64,000 nucleotides of DNA from Boesenbergia rotunda (Eukaryota > Streptophyta > Magnoliopsida > Zingiberales > Zingiberaceae): the NCBI GenBank assembly GCA_024364735.1, contig JAGFNQ010004746.1:231533-295532 (forward strand), given 5' to 3'. Under the pieces are notes generated by a model, which searched no databases, was not told the origin of the DNA, and worked only from the letters and a program-made list of their open reading frames with translations. Position numbers and translations under genes: made by a program. Each line of letters starts with the position of its first letter. The stretch's first letter is position 1. Shown here one piece after another: positions 23,861 through 35,827 of the stretch.

Positions 23861-23869
23861 TAAAAAGTC

Positions 23870-24570
23870 ATCCGCTCTCGCGAAGGAGTCAACGCCGATG
23901 CTCAGTCATCGAGGGTCTGCCCATGTGGAAGTCGCTATAGGGGGGAGGAACTCTGTGCTCTGCGAGATTAACACGAGCGTTAGGGGACACGCCGGAAGGG
24001 GTCCGACGGAGTCCACTCCGACGCTCAAGTCAGTACATCGATGGAGAGCAAAGACAGCAAGAAAGGAAAAATGTACGTAAGGTTGAGAGAGCGTAACCCC
24101 CTTACCGGAGGGGTTGGACTATCTTTTATACTGATGGAGGTGGACTTGGCGTCTCCCTCGTTCGGTGCCACGTCTCCTCAATTGGAGCCACGTTGCCCCC
24201 CTCTTTCGGCGGTTACTGGATAACTTTTGAAACTATCTGTGTCATTATTACGCTTCGACCCGTTGCGATTTTTAAGAGTCGTGATGACTCCTTATAACGG
24301 GGATACTTATCCGTAAACAAGGAGGGGTCAGTACTCGAGGTTGGTCATTACTGGGGCTCCGCCTCCCAAAGTGATCTCGGGGTCTTTTGGCCCGGGTGAG
24401 CGCGAGTGCTGCAGATCCCGAGGTGCTCTCGGGGCCTAACCCCTCGGGGTGATCCTGGGGAGTCTTCTAGCTGACCCTCCCGGGCGCGTCCCCAAGGAGG
24501 GGGGGGGTCCCGAGGCCCGGGCTGCTTCGATCCAATGTGCCGCGCCACGTAACTTTTTCATCTCCGTACT
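23870..24570 (-). mobile_element. Gypsy LTR fragment related to the LTR at 32940
   Basis: Shares the segment ctgcgagattaacacgagcg and the phrase ctccgacgctcaagtca with 33025-33090. It also has cccgag/ctcggg-rich text at 24360-24520, as in 33490-33720. Boundaries are not resolved and no TSD was found. It could be the remnant of the 3' LTR of the minus-strand Gypsy element, but non-retroelement DNA lies between them. Confidence 0.55.
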
Positions 24571-24835
24571 TACCCTGGGCTATTAACCCTATCACATACG
24601 AACATAATCATCTAAACTCATCTACTCTAGACGTTCTTTGCTTCTCCTAAGCCCCTGTGCTAATTGTCGGAGCGGGCACGTTGAGTCTACCTTCGGCACC
24701 TATTCTAATCTCTCTTTAAATGTCGCAGATATCCCATATGTTTTCTTCATCACCAAAGCATTCAAATTTCCCCCCTCCACCATTTCCTCATTAATTCACC
24801 GGATGATGATCTCAGACGAGAACAAAGACAAAAGG

Positions 24836-25280
24836 AAATAATCGTTTTTTCTCATGATTCAGTATTCAATCGGCAAAGTAAACGCTCGCATCATTATCAT
24901 GCACGTTCTAAATTAAGATGAACCATATAGAGATTCTATTCTTAATTGAAACACACCTTCCCCGTTACGTACACAATACTTCAATCATTAATCCTTTTCA
25001 ATATATATATCATACGTCAGTGATCAGGTTTATATAATCTATTCCTTCAAACATTAGCTCATTTTCTTAACCTATCAAATCACGTACGTTCAGATCATAA
25101 ATATTTCTGAATATTTAATATATGAAATGGTGTGCGAGAACCATGAGATCGACTTAGAAAATATAAAGTGTGGGGTTTTACAATTCATCCAAATAATGGA
25201 GTGTAGCTCCCGAGTCAAGGGGACGGCGGTATATGCCCAAATCCAAGTGTGTTTGTTAGTCAGGGATGGCCAAGTAGTAG
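24836..25280 (+). repeat. Diverged copy A of the terpene synthase upstream block
   Basis: Matches 34188-34630 in order: caaagtaaac, a segment around ttaagatgaa, acacaatacttcaatcatt, and acaattcatccaaataatgg followed by the gtccaaatcc-type tract. Small indels separate the copies. No terpene synthase coding sequence follows this copy. Confidence 0.7.
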
Positions 25281-25570
25281 TAAAGTCGCTTTTTTTTATC
25301 GAATTATGTAGATAAAATTTTGAAATATCCAAATCATTTATCTTAATTTTAAAATTCTCAAATTATATATCTAATTTTATTTTTATCACTATTACCATTC
25401 CAAGTCGACTATTACAATGTAGCAATCAACTGATATTATACTCAGTCGACTGCTACAGTAGTTAATAGCAAACGATTATTTTTTAAAAATATTATTTAAT
25501 ATTTAAAAAATCACTGTTCTCAATATATTATGTCAAATTGATATTTGAGAGTATTTAGAAGAATTATATG

Positions 25571-25691
25571 AACACGTAAGAACTAGTTTCGTATCATTTT
25601 GAGGTCTCTAGGTCTATCAACCGGTTTTGGCAAAATCGGTTGATGGACCTAGAGACTTTGGAATGACATAAAATCGGTTCTTATGTATTTG
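25571..25691. repeat. Long near-perfect hairpin (two ~60-bp arms)
   Basis: Arms 25571-25629 and 25631-25691 are reverse complements with scattered mismatches. For example, gaggtctctaggtctatcaa pairs with the complement of ttgatggacctagagacttt. The loop is only a few bases. No ORF and no obvious TSD. It directly abuts the truncated end of the minus-strand Gypsy element. Confidence 0.8.
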
Positions 25692-25790
25692 TCTAGTTTT
25701 CCTGATGACATAAAACCGGTCTCCTTTGCCCACGACCACTAGCTCACCCACCGGGAACTTGATCTTCTGGTGGTAGACTGAGACCACCGC

Positions 25791-26123
25791 CTAGAGTAAG
25801 CTGAGCATTGGATGCCCCAGGATGGCGTTGTAGGATGATGGGGCATCCACGATCATGAAGGACGTCCTCCTCGTTATCTCCAGCGTATCATCCCCCAGTG
25901 ACAGAGATAGGGAGATCTGCCCTATCGGTTGCACTCGGTATCCGGTGAAACTGAAGAGCGGGGTGGAGACCGGATGCAGCTCATCCTCATCGATTTGCAT
26001 CTGGTCCAAAGCCACTTTGTACAGGATATTGACAGAGCTACCTGTATCCACAAAGACGCGCTTATCCTCATAGTTAGCTATTCGTGCAAGGATTACCAGC
26101 GCGTCTTCATGAGGAGCTTCCAC
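25791..26123 (-). CDS. Gypsy retroviral-like aspartic protease fragment
   Basis: Open fragment of 110 residues of the gag-pol polyprotein of the truncated element. The active-site triad DTGSS is present, followed by the usual hydrophobic ILGHP motif near the end. It cuts the polyprotein during particle maturation in intact relatives. Here it is without polymerase downstream, so it is non-autonomous. Confidence 0.8.
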   Translation of the reverse strand: MEAPHEDALVILARIANYEDKRVFVDTGSSVNILYKVALDQMQIDEDELHPVSTPLFSFTGYRVQPIGQISLSLSLGDDTLEITRRTSFMIVDAPSSYNAILGHPMLSLL

Positions 26124-27250
26124 GTCTCCCAGATCTTCAGGGCCTAATGAAATAACAGCGCCCTGGCGCAGGTTACTGCTCGTTCCAATGACATAGTTCT
26201 CCAGTCGACGTATGTGAGCTTTCCTTGCCCGATGGGAGTCTCCTCCAGTAGGTCCCCCAGATCACTCCCACATGGCCCGATGGAGGCCCGCGCGTCGGAA
26301 ATTTGCCCTTCTTGGGATCTCTTTCGGGGGAGATAAATTGGCGGGCCCTATCTCCTAACTCCTTTCTCTCGAGCGCGACCGAGATTGCCGCTCGAATCTA
26401 TCATCCCCTGATTGTCGTCGATGAGGGGAAAGGCTTTGCCGAGGGGATCGCCATTGGTGCCCCACTTTATTCCACCGTTTGCAAGGCTTGGTGTCCGCGT
26501 CCTGAGGTCTCCTCTTCTTTAAGGCGTAACACTCCTCTATAGAGTGCGTTGTATTGCCATGGAAATCGCTGTACTTTTTCGGTGTTCGGGTTCCGCGGTG
26601 TCAACCGTCTCCACCAACCTCTTCTTACTAGCCCAGTGATCCTTCCTGGAGCGAGGATCTTTCGCCGGGGCTGGTGCGGGTGCTTCTCTTCTCTCGGATC
26701 GTACCGAGATCTGTATAGGGGCTCCCGTCGCATCTTTGCGGCGGGCGTGCTACACCTCTTCGACATTGACGTGCTTGATGGAGCGCCCCAATAAGTCGTC
26801 GAAGCTGGTTAGTGGCTTCTTCACCAACGATCAAAAGAAGTCGCCTTCGGAGAGTCCTTGCGTGAAGGCGCTGATGAGGATCTCCGAAGTAGCGGTTGAC
26901 ACATCTTGAGCCACCCGATTGAACCGCTGGATATAGTCCTTCAGCGGTTCTTTCGCCTTCTGTTTGAGGGCGAACAGGTTCTACGCCGTCTTCTGGTATC
27001 GGCGGTTATTGGCGAAGTGGTGCAAGAAAGCGGTTCTTAACTCCAGGAAGGAGTTTATTGAACCTTGAGGCAGCCTCTGGAACCATCTTCGGGTGACCCC
27101 TAACAAGGTGTTCAAGAACACTCGACACTTCACACTATCTGTGTACTGGTGTAAGAGAGTCGCGTTCTCGAATTTGCAGATGTGGTCCTCTGGATCCGTC
27201 TTCCCATTGTAGTCAGCAATTCCTGGACCACGGAATTGCTTGGGCATGGG

Positions 27251-29667
27251 TGTTGGGACCGGGTGCATGTTGACATGGATACGAGTTCGTAATTTAAAAA
27301 AATAATTACGTGCAGCGGAAGAATTAGCATAAATAATTTCTCAAATTATTTTTAACCACGTATCTAGCATGCAACCTTATGATGTGTGGACATGATCATA
27401 AATTAAAATTTTACAGAAAGTAAACTAATTTACTCAATACCTCGCGTAACTCGAAGTAAGGGACGAGATCCAACCGTAGCATCCCTTGGAAGCTCCGCCT
27501 CTATTCGCGTCCACGCCGAGTTCTCTTCGGGATGACTTCGCAAAGCCACGAGTTTCGTGCCGACAAGAACTACTAGATTCTCCAAAGGCACGACAAGAAT
27601 ATCAAGAGAGAGAGAGATGGAAACTAACCACCAAGTAACGGAATCAAGATTCCGGGGAAAGGAAGGAAGGAGTCGCGACCCGCTTCTTCTTCTTCTTCGG
27701 CGCCTTCTTGGTGGAGTTGGCTCACGGCAACCCTAGGATGAACTTCTAGGGCCGGCGCCCACTTGGAGAGGGAGAGGGAGAGAAGGAGAGGAAGAGAGGC
27801 TAGGCAAAAATCCTTGATCACTTGAATTGATTTCCAAGCCTTGCCTATGCACCTTTATATAGTAGCCTCTTTATCGCCAAGTCTCCTCTTAACGGAATTT
27901 TTCATAAGAAATTTATCTTTATAAATTTTCTATGAATTATTCCGTTATACCAAGTTTTTATTATAACTCTATTTATAATAAAAACAACCATGTCTCCCCT
28001 TTTATTATGGAATAAAATTTATTATAATTTTTTCTTATCATGGAAAAATCAATTCATAATTGATTTTATAAAATAAAATAAACCAATCCATGGTTCATTT
28101 TAATTTCCATAAAAAAAGAATAAATTTATTATATAAATTTTCTTATCATGGAAAATCAATTCATAATTAATTTTATAAAATAAAATAAATCAATCCATGG
28201 TTCATTTTAATTTCCATAAAAAGAATAAATTTATTATATAAATTTTTCTTATCATGGAAAAAATCAATTCATAATTGATTTTATAAAATAAACCAATCCA
28301 AGGTTTTTCCATGAAAATAAATCTCTTTATATAAATTTCTTTATATAAATTTCTTTATCCATAATTTTATAAAACAAATCGCGCTTGATTTATTTTATAA
28401 TTTAAACCAAATAAATTGGTTTCCCTCCTTTATTGTGGCCGGCCAAACCAAAGAGGGTGGGCACCCTCTTTGGCCGGCCACACCAAGCCAAAATCGTTAC
28501 GAATTAAACTCATTTAATTCGTCCAATAAGCCTTCAAAAGACTTAGCCATTTTAAGCTTCCGATGCGCCTCTGATAAATTCAGATTCGACTTATTTCTCT
28601 TGATTGGAAAATCCAATTTTCAACTCGTTTTAAATCCCTCGGATTATTCGTAGTGCGTGTGACTAAATAGGCTTTCGATTTATGTTAACCGTCTATAATC
28701 AACCAATTATAGAACGATCATGAGTGACACCTAGTAGTACATCATGACCCCTAATTAATCGAAAGATCAACGGTTGACCTCAGAAATAATTCTGAAACCC
28801 TTCAGCAGTTCTAATGAATCGTGCCCCATTCCCTTCACCATCTTATACCCACTTGGTTCAGGACACGGTCTATGTGTGTCAGTCCCCACTAGGCTGACCA
28901 CGTCACACTTAGCCCAAGTAATGTCTTTCTCGTCCAACGGATTCTAATTACTCTCATGTTTCCTAGAGATTCAAACTCGGAACATGTGATGCTCTGGCTA
29001 GAGGCTTCGAGTAACAATCCGACGATAGGCCTTGGGTATACATCTCCTCGCAAGGAGTGGTGAATCCTTTGTAGGCTGTTCAAACATCTTCGGACACTTC
29101 GGCTTATACCCAACCATCCTGAGTCCACACCTCCTTGGAGATGCTTGCTTAAGATGTCAAAGTATAAGTCTTTATGACCAAGATGACTTGAACACCGCAA
29201 GTCAAAGGAACATCGCACTTAAGCTGCAGTAAGAACTTTCATTGACATATTTATATGTAGATTACCATATGAAGTTTTACAGCTAGTCACTCCAATGGAC
29301 TAGTTCCCTTAACTAGCATTCATGTTTATCTCCGGACATCCCAATGTCACCAGCCCGTGAGAATCAGCTGATTAGAGAATAACCCATGCTAGTCTCAACA
29401 GAATTGATAGTGTCCGTATTTATCAATTCATCGACTAGGGACAATTTCAATACTTCACAATTGCACATGTAGAGATAATCACTAGTTGTGAATTCATCAC
29501 AAATTCTCTCATGCTGTGAATTGTATTGCGGACATTCAGTAAATGAGTTTAAGATCCCAATCAAATACACAAACATGTATACTCAAATAGCGAATTTTCA
29601 TTTATTAAAATAAATGTTTACAATCATAAGGCGATTGCCTTAGGACACTTCTCTCATATTACTAACA
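27251..29667 (-). mobile_element. Solo LTR (2417 bp), TSD ATGGG
   Basis: Flanked by ATGGG at 27246-27250 and 29668-29672. It runs TGTTGGGACC to ATATTACTAACA on plus, i.e. TGTTAGTAATATGAG at its 5' end on minus. It sits in the gag of the minus-strand Gypsy element, whose reading frame is otherwise collinear. It contains an AT-rich tandem array at 28036-28350. No internal domain is attached. Confidence 0.88.
28036..28350. repeat. AT-rich tandem array, ~105-bp unit
   Basis: Three units starting near 28036, 28142 and 28246, each with ttatcatgga, tcaattcataattgatttta and aatccatggttcatttt motifs. The last unit is truncated. It lies inside the solo LTR. Confidence 0.75.
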
Positions 29668-29789
29668 ATGGGGTCCTCTACGATGTCCGGAGAGAAAGGG
29701 ATAGATGAAACCTTCAGGAGAGCTTTGGATCTCTCGATCTTCCCCGGTCCTTCCTCCTGCCGTAAAACACTGGAGGCGATGGAGTGTGC

Positions 29790-32629
29790 TGTCACGCCCC
29801 GAGACCCAGGAGCCGCTGATCCAATAGAAAATCGGACAGCACCTCCCCTGTCCGGCGGACAATTTACACATACACACAGATAATATAACCTGTATACAAT
29901 ATATATATAGCACAACCACGCAGTTTAAAGGGCCTCAGGCCTCAGATATATGCAAAAACAACAGTTATACGGTTATAACTATCGAAAAACCAAATCCGAA
30001 CTCACCTGAGCTGCCAGGGGGCAGGAACAAAGCCAAAACCGAACGAAGTCCAACATAGGACTCAAAAGTACAATACCTTCAAACAGAACGTGCATACATG
30101 TTCAAAACATACAGCGGAAGCATAGGAATGCTACAGGGTCCATAACAAAACAAGGAAAACCAAAAAAGGCTCCTCGGGAGCTGGGGACTGGCGGCTCGGG
30201 ATCTCCTCGCAGACATCAACCTGAAATAAATATATATGGCAACGGGGTGAGTCCATAGCTCAGCGGATACCCAACAGATATGCATAGAAGGTTATACCAA
30301 CAATAGGAGTTCAGCTACTACAGTCTCACAACAACAGTAGGGAAAAACTAGTACTGAACATACCGAAGTAGATATATACCTGAATCCATCTAACCTGCAA
30401 AGAGGGTAAGAAATACCCATGGAACACCAATAGACATATAATCTCAGGTAACAAATCTCCAGAATATGCATGTCAAACAAGTGCAGAAATCAAGTGCAGC
30501 AAACAATGCACAATGCAAAATATGCACATGGTGCAATGACATGTGTCACCCCCTAGTCCCAGTCAGGATATCGTCCACGACGTCCGCGTGGGTAGAGCTG
30601 TGACAAACTGTACCCAGTCAGGACATGGTCCACAACGTCCGCGTGGGTCAGCATGCAACAATGCAAGGATGGTGCATGCCCCAAACATATAAAGCACCCT
30701 GATGCAATGACATGTGTCACCCCCTAGTCCCAGTCAGGATTGTCCATAACGTCCGCGTGGGTAGAGCTGTGACAACCTGTACCCAGTCAGGACATCGTCC
30801 ACAACGTCCGCGTGGGTCAGCATGCAATAATGCAGAGATGGTGTATGATAGATACACATACCTCCCTCCCAAGTCCTCAGTATACTAAGTCTCAGTCTGA
30901 AATCCTATAACAGGAAATACAGGTAACTTACAAGGTATACTGACCGGAAAACTACCAATCCCTCAAGGTCAAAGGCAGGAGATACACCACTATCTCTAAG
31001 CATATATATAGATATGACAATATCCGAGACTGTATGGAACAAACAGCATAATAACTCAGGGATAAACTACATGTATCCAGAACAGGCACAATAACTCAGA
31101 GATGAACAACAAGTATCCAGAACAGGCATAATAAACAGGGATAGCGTATAATCTTACTGCTATCTATAACAGTCTATGCATAATCACATGACAATATCAA
31201 AAGAGATAAGTCAAAGGGTACCCGCCTCCGAATAAGTGAAGTCCGTATCAACGAGACAGAACCACCCGTCAAAATATAATCCAAGTCAAGCTCCTGTATC
31301 ATGGATTTAATTTAATTAGCTATTACACCAATAACAACTAGCTAATTAATCCCTAATCCATTTTAGGGTTAACCTAATCCGTCCTTTTCCATTTAATTAC
31401 GCCTGATTAACTGGCACCGTTTCTAATTACTTCTCGTAATTGAAATTAGGTCCAACCCTCAATCCTAAGTAGCATAATTAACTACACCATAGTTTAGGTT
31501 TCTTATGTGATTTAAATCAACATAACTTCTAAGAACATATCATGGTCAACTAAAAGGAACACTTAGCAAGCATTCCATCAGAGGGTTCACGGTAGAAGAC
31601 TAAATCACACCAATTCATGATCAACCAAGATAAACCTAAACTATTCTTTCAACTCCAACAATTACAATGAAGGAATTAGCCACAACAAATACACACTTCA
31701 TCATCTAAAGCTGCACTTACCTGTATCTTCACCATCAATTAACTAACCAAACATCATCCCAAAACCATAGCACAATAAAACTACGTCTAGCTTCCAATTC
31801 AACATAGGATTGAGCCAAAACTCAATCGAGCTCTTACCTGATAGGATACCGAGTGGTTTCCCTGCACCCAAATCTGGCGACGCAGCAACAAGGGAGGGGA
31901 ACTAACCAATCTCACATACAGATTAATGCTATCCACTCCTACAAACTCCAATTCACCAGGACACTGAAGAAGACAGTGGGTTAGGGCTCGACAAACTTCC
32001 AGACCTGGTGGCCACAAGTAACAGATAAACACCAAGAAATCAGAATCCATCCATGTCCTTACCCGATTCTTGGAGTTGGCCTTGAAGCTGTCGGCTCCAG
32101 CGATGCTACCGGTCTCCACCAAATTTGCTTAACCTTCCCCAACAAGCGTCGGCCCTTTGTAGCTCCGCTCAATCAAGGCAACCCTAGTAGTCGACGTCGC
32201 GTGAAGGAGAGGTGTGGTCAGCGATCTAGGGCACACGGAAAGGAAGAAGGAACGGAGGAAGAAGGGGCGACGCGTCTGGCTGGCTGCGGCTGCGCCCGAG
32301 CGGAGAGAAGAGAGTGAGATGATGAAGGAAAAGGGATCGGGACTCGGGTGGCTGCGGCTGTGGAGGAGCGACTGCGGCCAATGAGCCCTAATCAGCCACT
32401 TATATGGCCTTTTTCACTTTAGTCCAATATTTAGGATTTTTACACTTTGGTCCCTCATATTTGGGAAATTTACATTCTCATCCTTAAGGTGATATATATA
32501 TATGCGTTAGCCCTTGTAAACTATTCGTTTTAATCCCTTTAACTCTTTAAATTTCGTCCAAGAGTCCAGAACATTCTAGAAACTTTCCGAAAAATTTTCC
32601 AGAGTCGAATAAACGTGTCGGATTTTACA
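29790..32629 (-). mobile_element. Solo LTR (2840 bp), TSD TGTGC
   Basis: Flanked by TGTGC at 29785-29789 and 32630-32634. It begins TGTCACGCCCCGAGACCC and ends GGATTTTACA on plus, so the LTR itself reads TGTAAAATCC to GGGGCGTGACA on minus. It is inserted in the gag of the surrounding Gypsy element. A duplicated ~171-bp unit lies at 30533-30838. A relative starts at 41185 (TGTCACACCCCTAGGGG). Confidence 0.88.
30533..30838. repeat. Tandem duplication (~171-bp period) inside the solo LTR
   Basis: The segment starting gcaatgacatgtgtcacccc at 30533 recurs at 30704. Within each unit the motif cagtcaggat...cgtccgcgtgggt occurs twice, which gives a nested repeat structure. Confidence 0.8.
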
Positions 32630-33832
32630 TGTGCTCTCTCCAGGTCTCCCAAGGAATCTCGCCGGGGCGCTGGAGCTATCATTGCCAATCCTACCGATGG
32701 CGAGACAGATCTTCGATTTCGGTGGTGCGAGGCAAACATTCTTGGAATTTCGCCTTGCACCGAAGCTGCTCATCGTGAGATGGTTTGCTCGATTTGGTGT
32801 TGTTCCAGTGCTCCTTTGACGGTGTTGACTACTAGACGATCCAACTCCTCCCTCGTCAAGATGATGGGTTGTCCTTCTGGATCCGCCATCACGATGCGCC
32901 TTCTGGTGCTTTGATTACTTTCCCATAGACCGCCAAACTTGTTCCGGAAGGGAACGACGCGGATGACGAGTCACCAAAGCACATCCCACGAGGACGGTGA
33001 CGGGGAGAAGATGCTCATGCCCTGCGAGATTAACACGAGCGTTAATGAGAACACACCGGAAGGTTTTCTGACGGACCCACTCCGACGCTCAAGTCAGGAA
33101 TCTGAATTCTCTTAGGAGGACAACCAGGAATCAAGAGATTTTCTCTAAGTTCGGAAAGCTTACCCCCCAAATACCTGGATGCTGAGGCATCTTATATACC
33201 TGGGGTTTCGGTGATACGTGTCCTCACGTTCTTCTCCACGTTCCTTAATCATCGATTACTTAATAGACATCCTATCTTTTGGTAACGACCACTGTGATTA
33301 TTAAGGCCTTAATTGTCGTGCGTTGCGAGCCATAATCATCCGACGACTTTTCTGATATGGAAAGAGGAACGACTACTTGACGTTGGACTTTCTGACTTTT
33401 AGGTTGATTTTTGGGCTCCACTTTCCCGAGCCAGTCTCGGAGTCTTACCTCCCGAGCTAACCTCAGGGCCTTCATGTGTTTTATCGAGACGGTCTCGAGA
33501 GCCCGACCCTCGGTCTAATCTCGGGGGCTTTGATATGCTCTCCCGAGGTTGTCTCGAGGGTCTGACCCTCGGTCTAACCTCGGGGGCTTTGATCTGTTCT
33601 ACCGAGGTTGTCTCGAGAGCCTGCCCCTCGGTCTGACCTCAGGGGCTTTAATCTGCTCTCCCGAGGTGGTCTCGGGAGTTCGATGGCCGATCTGACCTCG
33701 GGGCTTGGGTCCACTCTCCCGAGATAGTCTCGTTCTGACCTCGAAGCTCTAGGTCGATAGACCTTGCTACGTAGCATTCTCGTATCACGTATCGACCTCG
33801 GTGGAACCATCCTCGAGCAGAATTCAACAAAT

Positions 33833-35827
33833 ATCTTTTATTTTTTTTTATTCTTTCAACGGTTTCCCACTCATCTTCATTTTTCCATGCTTTATAATTT
33901 ATAAATCCAATTACTAGTCAATAAAAAATAAACGACGCATAAATTATTAACTCAAGATATGCATCATCACATTAACAGCTCTTTTACGGTAATTCCATGT
34001 CGCTGAGAGAAAATATAATAAAAATTCGTATTAACAAGTATGGTATAAGTGGGGGTCAATAAAGATAATAAAATCGACTGTCTAATTTCTACTACCTTCG
34101 ATCATTATAATTATTATCCTATATACTTACTAGTCCTAAATTATTAACTCAAGAGATGACTCAGTTAAACAACAAAAATATAATCAATTATTTTTTCACG
34201 ATTAAGTATTCAAAAGTCAAAGTAAACTCTCACATCCTTATCAAGAACGAAATTAAGATGAAACATATTGAGATTCTTAATCGAAACACACCTGAGTGAA
34301 GTATATACAATACTTCAATCATTGCTCCTTTTCTCTATATATATATTAGACATCTTGCTGGGTTCATCCTCCCATATTATATAGGAAGGTAAATAATGAA
34401 TAGTTATTAGCCGCAACAATAATCAATAAATGAAGATAAAATCCTGATTACTAGTGAAATTTTTAAATTTTATAATGTTAATATCTTATATATTAAACAA
34501 TACGTCCAAACAAACAAAGCGCGGTGTCATACAATTCATCCAAATAATGGAGCGTATGTCCGAGTCAAATGGAGGATGGTATACGTCCAAATCCATATGT
34601 ATTTGTCAGTAAAGGGAGGGACCATCTCTGTATCCTCGATATAAAAATTTAGATTTCTTAATGAATTCATCTCCGTATTATTTCACCCTTAAATTTTAAC
34701 CTTATTTCAAATTTTTATATCATATATATAATTATGTTTTAGTCATGTTTTCTTGTTGGGATGGTTGTTGTAATATTAGTCATGATGTACAAGACAGGGA
34801 ATTAGAAAAATATAAAAATAAATATAAAAATATAAATATATAATATTTGTAAGTGGTATCAATTTTTTCTCTTTTACGTATGAGTAGTTGAGAGTATTGT
34901 CATAAATAAGCTTAATTATCAATATTAAAAGTGGTCGGTGTTAGATATAATATTAGTCATTTTCCAAGACTTTGTGACCCATTATGGCGAAATATTAAAG
35001 AAGTAAATACTAGATTTTAATATAGTTTTTCTTCCATCCAAATACCTTTTTGTACCCCAAAAAAATCAAAATTTGATTTTGAATATGTTGGATGTCTAAT
35101 TTACTGGACAAATTAGGAAGCAAGTCAATCTGTTTTTATAATTAATTGATTGTTGTGTCTTTCCGAAGGTCATCCATGTGTTTCTTGCAATTGGAAAAAT
35201 AATAAAAAAAATTAACCTTCACCTTGGGTTTACTGGTCAGAAGAAGAAGATCCAATAATTGATAAATTTGGGACCATCAATGTAGTTTTATAGATTACTG
35301 ATTGACAGAATAAATTCAAAAATGTTTATGATGGGCGAAGTTTAATATCTCAAGATTCACGGCCTATTTAAAATAAAAATTCATATAAAACACATTTAAA
35401 AGTCGAATTACAAATGAGCTCTAATATACTCAGTGAAAAAATTCAATGAAATATTCAGTGAATGACGTGACACTTTATATGCACACGTTTGATTATCGTT
35501 CGGATATCATCGGCCACTGCGAGACACGATGAACCCATCAAAAATCGCTGCATATAAAATATCACTAACATTCACTAAACTTTTTCTTAAAATTTTTTAC
35601 TCAGTATATCATTGTAATATCTAAAATCATCATCCCGTCACAATAACATCATCTCGGGGGGCATCTGGGCATCTTTTTACCCCGCCGAACCGCGTGAAAA
35701 ATGTGCCAAAATTTTGTATGGGACACACCCCGCTCCACTGGATGTGCATAAATAGTGCCCCAGGACATCCAGTACTCCAACGCATTCAGTTCAACGCATC
35801 TGGAAATTCAAATAAAATATTAGCAAC
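33833..35827 (+). promoter_or_regulatory. Terpene synthase upstream region
   Basis: AT-rich non-coding DNA between the Gypsy 5' LTR and the terpene synthase start. It holds copy B of the duplicated block (34188-34630). Near the gene a TATA-like cataaata lies at 35747-35754, about 75-80 bp before the ATG at 35828. No coding sequence seen. Confidence 0.5.
34188..34630 (+). repeat. Copy B of the terpene synthase upstream block
   Basis: Collinear with 24836-25280, including acaattcatccaaataatgg at 34529 and atacttcaatcatt near 34310. It lies about 1.2 kb upstream of the terpene synthase ATG. Confidence 0.7.

Larger units (their letters stand above)
25700..33832 (-). mobile_element. Truncated Gypsy element with two nested solo LTRs
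   Basis: A minus-strand element: 5' LTR 33832-32940, then a primer-binding-like site (cccatagaccgccaaact on plus), gag N-terminus (32900-32635), gag middle (29784-29673), gag core (27245-26150), and an aspartic protease to about 25700, where it stops before reverse transcriptase. The gag core shows PEDHICKFENATLLHQYTD and RWFQRLP. The protease shows VDTGSSVNILYK, so its DTG triad is intact. Gag is interrupted exactly at 32630-32634/29785-29789 and 29668-29672/27246-27250 by solo LTRs. No 3' LTR was confirmed. Confidence 0.8.

Noticed and set aside
24348..24548. Minus-strand Pro/Arg/Gly-rich frame
   Set aside because: Its composition follows the cccgag/ctcggg LTR repeats.
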